Shown one piece after another: positions 58,720 to 64,000 of a stretch of DNA of 64,000 nucleotides. The translations under genes and the position numbers were made by a program. Source of the DNA: Pyrrhoderma lamaoense (lineage: Eukaryota > Basidiomycota > Agaricomycetes > Hymenochaetales > Hymenochaetaceae). The notes below the pieces were generated by a model that ran no database searches, was not told the origin of the DNA, and saw nothing but the letters and a program-made list of their open reading frames with translations. The stretch lies in contig NBAZ01000010.1 of assembly GCA_002794735.1 (NCBI GenBank), positions 558,001 to 622,000 of the forward strand. Reading direction: 5' to 3'. How positions within the stretch are numbered: the first letter of the stretch is position 1; every line of letters begins with the position of its first letter.

Positions 58720-61700
58720 ATGGTGGCTCAAACGCGGAGGGGTGGTAGCAGCAACTCCCCGAGGAAGATCAAGTTCTCAGAGAAGATTTTAACAAAAGGC
58801 GCATCAACAGACCTTATCATAAAGAGGCTCAAGAAACTACACATTGAACTTGCCGAGCTTGAACAAGACAATGTCGATTTAGCTTCGCTCAAACCATATG
58901 CGAAGGAGCTCATCAATCCTTCTATCCTCTTGCACAAGGACAAAGGCGTCAAGGCATATGCAGCCTGCTGCCTTGCTGACTTACTGCACCTCTTTGCACC
59001 AGACGCGCCTTATACGGGTCCAGAACTGCGCGATATATTCGAATTTTTCTTTCGTCAGCTCTCCCTTGGGCTTAAAGGCTCCGATTCACCATATTATAAT
59101 GAATACTTCCATTTACTAGAGTCTTTATCGACCGTAAAGAGCGTTGTTCTAATATGCGACCTTCCTCAATCTGACGAGCTTATGACTCAAGTATTCCGTG
59201 ATATTTTCGGTCTCGTGCGACAAAATTTAGCAAAAAATGTGGAAATGTTTATGTCCGACATCCTTATAGCGCTGATTGATGAGTGTCAAGTGCTTCCTAC
59301 AGAAGTCTTAGAGATATTGTTGGCTCAGTTCATGGACAAAAATGCCGTGAGTGTCTTCTCATATCCTCAAAACTTCCTCACTAAGTTTCTTCTAGCGTAT
59401 CGATCAACCTGCATATCATCTTGCCGTAGAGGTCTGCAATCAGACCTCTGATAAGCTGCAAAGGAATGTCTGCCAATACTTCACCGACAATATTGTACAC
59501 CATGCTCAAGCAGAAGAATATGACGAGGTTGCCCGTTGTCATGAACTCATTAAGCGAATAAACGTAGATTGTCCAGCTCTGCTACACAATGTTGTCCCTC
59601 AGTTAGAAGAGGAACTTCGCGTTGAAGAGGTTGAGTTACGAACATTAGCTACCCAAACTCTGGGTGAGATGTTTGCAGACAAGCAAGGCGATTTCCAGAA
59701 AAAATATCCCACAACGTGGGCGCTGTGGTTGGCACGTCGAAATGACAAATCTACCCAGGTACGGCTTGCTTTTGTAGAGGGATGTAAGGGATTATTACTA
59801 CATCATCATAGTGAGATACGGGAAGCGATTGAAGGTATGTAAATATTGTGCATGTTGATTATCACACAATCTAATAACTTACAGAGGCCTTGTCGTCGAA
59901 GCTTTTCGATCCTGACGAAAAGGTCAGGGCGGCTGTTTGCAAGCTCTTTGGACAGCTAGACTACGAAACTGCTCTACACTATGTGAGTGAGAAGCAGCTC
60001 CGCGATGTCGGAGACCGAGTGATGGATAAAAAGGTATGCATCAGAGGTTTACTATCTCGTTTTTAGCATCTGATGTCCCAATAGCATCTTGTAAGGCAAG
60101 AGGCCTTGACAAGCATTGGTCGCTTATTCAGTATTGCCTATCCAGAAATGTGTGTCGTTTGACGTTCTTCAGTCTACTTCTTCATATATAATGTTATCAA
60201 CACTCTGCAGAGAGAATAATAACAGTGCTGCCGTGAAGCATTTCTCATGGATACCACAACAAATATTGCAGTCTACGATGCTATCTCTTGATGCGAAGTA
60301 TGATAAACAATACTATCCATTTCAATCCCCTTCTGACAATCCACTACAGACCGTTTGTGCTGCAAATTATCGCCGAGTACATACTTCCGATTCCTAGTAA
60401 AGGGGACGACGAGGTTTCATGGACAGAAAGGCTACTTACTGTTATGACTTATCTAGATGAGAAGCACGTCGCTGTGCTTATCATGCTCTCAAACCTTAAG
60501 CTTGTTCGCCCTTCAATCTTTGAGAAATACATAGATTGCTGCATTTCAAACAACGTAAGGATCCACTTACCTCTAACTGAATCATAGCTTATCATTCGCT
60601 CGTAGGGGGAATAATTGATGAGAAAGAAGAGGAGGTGAAAAGGAGGCTGACTCAGGTCATTCGCTTGGTATCATGTGAGTACGAGTGGGAATCTGCGCCT
60701 AACAGTGTGTCTGACACTTCCAAAGCTTCCTTCTCAGAGCCTACTAGAGCGGCAGAGGACTTACAAGAGTTTGCTAATATGAATGAGCAAAGACTTTATA
60801 AACTGATAAGGGTATGCATGGATCCGAAAATTGGTCTCAAGGAATTGGTTAAGGCTTCTGTTAGTTGAAAGCATGATGCATCTCTGATACATGAACTCAC
60901 ATGAAGCTTTTTTAGGGTGAATTCACCCGGCGTGTTGAGCAATCAAACCCTTCTATTTTACCGACGATGATGACGTTTTTCCGTTACTCGAGTCTGTGGA
61001 TGGTGAACCAGTCGTCTATTCCAACACTTTTGAAGCGGGTCCAGAAGCTGGATAAATCAAATAAGGGCAAAAATACATCTCGAGCTCAAAAGCTTGCTGA
61101 TAGTGCACAGTTATTGATGATAACAATATCTAAATTTTGCCCATCTGTCCTTCGATCTCACGTTAGCGAGCTCGTAAAGGTTATTTCTGACGAAAGGGGC
61201 TTGGGGCTTGAGTTATGCCTCCAAGCCCTTTCAGCTGTATCTAAACAGGAACCATCTCTTTCTCCTACTGATAAGTATGTTCAACAAACTTCATTTTCTC
61301 CATGAACAAACTAAAGCAACTCATACAACCACTCAGAAAAACTGTCGAACGTCTCGTACGCTATGTTCGAGGTAATCAACCCCGCCATGCAAAATTTGCC
61401 ACTCGAATTCTGTTGAATTCCAAAGGCAGAAAAGAGTTCGCCACGGATACTACCGAAGTATGCTTTCGCATCTTTTATGAGTTCTTGATACTCACAGTCC
61501 TTCCCTTTCCAGTTTATTGCCAAGGATTTACCGACGGCGGATCCAGAGTCGCTTGTATCACGTATTGCTGTCCTCGTGGAAATCGTTCGCGACGCTCCTG
61601 ACGCTTTTGAAGAGAAAAGTGACGTGGTAATTGAATTTTTACTGAAGGAGACGCTATTACAAGCTTCATCCGACTCAGTAAGTTCTCCACACTGTGCTCA

Positions 61701-63412
61701 TCCAGATATGAGTGCGACTCACGTTGATGATTAGCCCATGGAAAATGACGAGAATGCAATAGAATGGGCCGATGAAGACGACCTTCCAGCGTTAGCAAAA
61801 GCAAAAATACTAGCCCTAAAAGTTTGTCGGTACCGATGCTTGGTTCATGCGAGGTCCGATAACGCAGTAGAAATAGCTACTCCCGTCCTAAAGATGTTCG
61901 TCACCCTATTAGAAAACGGCGGATCATTCTCTGCAGAGAATATCGACGAGTAAGTGATTATTAAAGTTGTATTATTGAATCATTCTCAGTTGAGTATATC
62001 CAAGTCCTACTGTCAAATCCAGATTACGGCTGCAGGCAGCATGCTCGCTAATCCAGTTGGCTACAGTTGATAAGTTTGTGGAAGTCATATCTTCAAGCTT
62101 TGTTCACTTGGCTATTACTATCCAGGTAAGAGAAACTCGAAATCGGTTAGAATGGGTTGATTTAGTGATGTGATACTTTTGCAGGATCCTTGTTTCAATG
62201 TCCGACAAATTTTCTTGAATAAGCTCACACCATTGATCAACAACCGCAAGCTTCCTGCTCGGTATAATGTGATAGTTTTCTTGACTATACATGACCCAGA
62301 AGATGAAATCAAGGATAGGGTGCTTTTTCATACATGTTTCTACTCTCATTGTCGTGCTAATTTTCCATAAAAAGGCACGATCAATTGTCATTCACCAACT
62401 CAAGCGGTCAACAACTGGTAAGATAGTTGATTGAGAATGAAGCACAAGGAGTAGTTCATTAACTTGAGCCTAGAAATAAGACTACTCTACTGGGAATCGA
62501 TCTTCATCCGTCTCTTGCATCTCCTAGCTCACCACCCAGATTTCGGTCTCGAGGATTACCAAATTCTTGACCTCGCAAAGTTCGTATCTCAACTCAGCGT
62601 TTAGAGACAACTTCTAACTTTTATTTAGGTATATCAAATTCTATCTTTCATTAGTAGCAAACGCAGATAATATATCCTTACTTCTGCATTTGGCGCAAAA
62701 GTGCAAGACTGTAAGGGATGCGGAGTCTCATTTCTTTAGCGAGGTATGTATTATTTTCCGTCTTCGTTCTGTCTCTCATTGACTAATTTTCTTATAGCGC
62801 CTATATATTATGAGCGAATTAGCTCAAGAGTTGATTAGACTACATGCTAAAGCCAGACAATGGAGTCTTCTTAGTTATCCTGGGAAAGTAAAACTACCAG
62901 CAGATATATTCCGACCTTTACCGTCAGACACCACCCGTTCTACTGTCCGTAACTCTTTCGTGCTCCACTATCTCAACACTATTAACAACCGTTACAGATC
63001 CTCAAAAAGTCATACCTCCCTGAACATCTCGTAAAGCTCCTTGACGAATCAACTGCTACATCCTCAAAGGTATGATTTTGTATAGTCCTTCTCATTAGTC
63101 ACTCAAATTAACTTTGATAAAGCCTAAACAAGAAAGAAAGCCTACTGCCAAGCGTAAGGCGTCTGGTCAGTCAAATGGGGAGACAAGGTGAGTTGCTTAT
63201 AAGCGTTTGAGGGAATCACTTAATTGACATACCTTTTGTACACAGAAGAACTAGAGGACCAGTCAAGAGACGACGACGCCGAAAAACTTATGACGACGAC
63301 GATGATGACGATGATGAAGACGACTTTGATAATGATTATGACGGCGAAAGTAGTGAGGTGAGTTCTTACTGCGATATATGGCTTATTTTATGTTTGCTCA
63401 TGTTAATGTGAT
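58720..63412 (+). CDS. PDS5: Sister-chromatid cohesion protein PDS5
   Basis: HEAT-repeat regulator of cohesin. Start MVAQTRRGGSSNSPRKIKF (ATG 58720). The conserved N-terminal block has HKDKGVKAYAACCLADLL and FAPDAPYTGPELRDIFEF, then FMDKNA|RIDQPAYHLAVEVCNQ and LEEELRVEEVELRTLATQTL. Later come YPTTWALWLARRNDKSTQ, KHFSWIPQQILQ, YILPIPSKGDDEVSWTERLL, SSIPTLLKRVQKLD and NQPRHAKFATRILLNSK. The C-terminal tail is Lys/Arg-rich then acidic (RRRRRK, about eight Asp), as in other PDS5 proteins. At least 15 short introns. One base loss is inferred in the GGGGG run 60605-60609, where NN|GGIIDEKEEE otherwise shifts. A weak GTCCGT donor or another lost base is needed near 62940. The last exon is uncertain: readthrough past GESSE stops near 63412. 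Confidence 0.93.
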
Positions 63413-63702
63413 ACTATCACACCAATGGTTGTCATTGACTTTTCTTAAGATATAATCGGAACTATTTGTTATTCGCTTCATGCCTGTTTATGAAGTTATA
63501 TAGTGAAAACTAATATGTAAGCTATGCTGCTGGGGAAACAGGATTTTCTTTTTCCTTTTATTTTATTATTTTTGAGAAATTTATGATGTCATCAGATAAC
63601 AGAGAATCATCATTGTATACCATATAGTGATTTATATAGTGTGTTATAGAGATCTAATATTACACCAATCTTTTTTATCTCTCTTTATCCCCCTCATACT
63701 CC
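63413..63702. other. Intergenic spacer
   Basis: AT-rich, between PDS5 and the LanC-like gene on the same strand. It may include the true PDS5 last exon, which I could not define. Confidence 0.4.
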
Positions 63703-64000
63703 ATGACAGAGCCTCGACATTTTCAGAACAAATTAGTGCCCATACAATTGACTGAAGATGGTCTACTACGGGCGCTACAAATTCTTCATAGTGCAATACA
63801 TACCTCAGTACAGATCTTACAACAACAAGGTGAAACGTCATCAGAAAAGGATGATATGAATGATTCGTTGTACGTCGGCAATTGTGGTTCGTAGCCATAA
63901 GTCTACACATCATTTACAGTTTAGGTTGAATGATTGACTTCGTTTATCATATGAACTTAGGGATAGCACTAGCATTCTTGCGACTCTCAGTCCAATTTGA
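63703..64000 (+). CDS. LanC-like (LANCL) protein, 5' end only
   Basis: The first exon from the ATG 63703 reads MTEPRHFQNKLVPIQLTED, a helix with LLRALQILHSAIHTSVQIL, then DDMNDSLYVGNCG. A phase-1 intron (donor gttcgt at about 63893, acceptor GAACTTAG at 63960) joins to GIALAFLRLSVQF at the window end. The (D/S)xYVGNxGIALxxLR pattern is the start of the lanthionine synthetase C-like alpha/alpha barrel found in eukaryotic LANCL proteins. The zinc-binding Cys/His residues would lie beyond the edge, so catalytic competence cannot be judged. Confidence 0.6.

Overview
This window is nuclear DNA of a filamentous fungus, most likely a basidiomycete (probably Agaricomycetes). The genes are broken by many short introns (about 50-65 bp, GT donors, CTRAY-like branch sites, YAG acceptors). 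Several proteins are of recognisable basidiomycete type, including an insertion-bearing large G-alpha subunit, a DHA1-type MFS transporter and a desaturase fused to cytochrome b5. Exons were joined by hand using splice signals, reading phase and recalled family consensus. No database search was run, so product names rest on motifs.

Layout, left to right: MFS transporter (-); oxidoreductase-like mitochondrial protein (-); CSC1/OSCA calcium-permeable channel (+); F-box/LRR protein (-); a 7.1-kb gene-poor, microsatellite-rich stretch; an 81-aa coiled-coil microprotein (-); a Cys-rich membrane protein (-); a seven-TM receptor (+); DIM1/Dib1 U5 snRNP protein (-), divergent from a TauD dioxygenase (+); carboxylesterase (+); alpha/beta hydrolase (+); nucleoporin SEH1 (+); listerin LTN1 (+), convergent with a cytochrome P450 (-); a G-protein alpha subunit (-) with a small ORF upstream; a Gfo/Idh/MocA oxidoreductase (+); delta-9 desaturase OLE1 (-); cohesin factor PDS5 (+); and the first exons of a LanC-like protein cut by the right edge.

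Most genes are housekeeping or ordinary accessory genes in independent transcription units. I see no operon-like or cluster logic, and no transposon, CRISPR array, rRNA or convincing tRNA. Intergenic stretches are simple-sequence rich.

Three observations stand out. (1) About 20 reading-frame breaks each look like one missing base, mostly inside short homopolymers, in genes that otherwise match conserved families; residual assembly indels are the likeliest cause. (2) The G-alpha gene appears to contain a 4-nt micro-exon plus 15-nt and 21-nt exons splitting its P-loop. (3) Three introns have GC-AG boundaries. I did not find a convincing undescribed multi-gene system.
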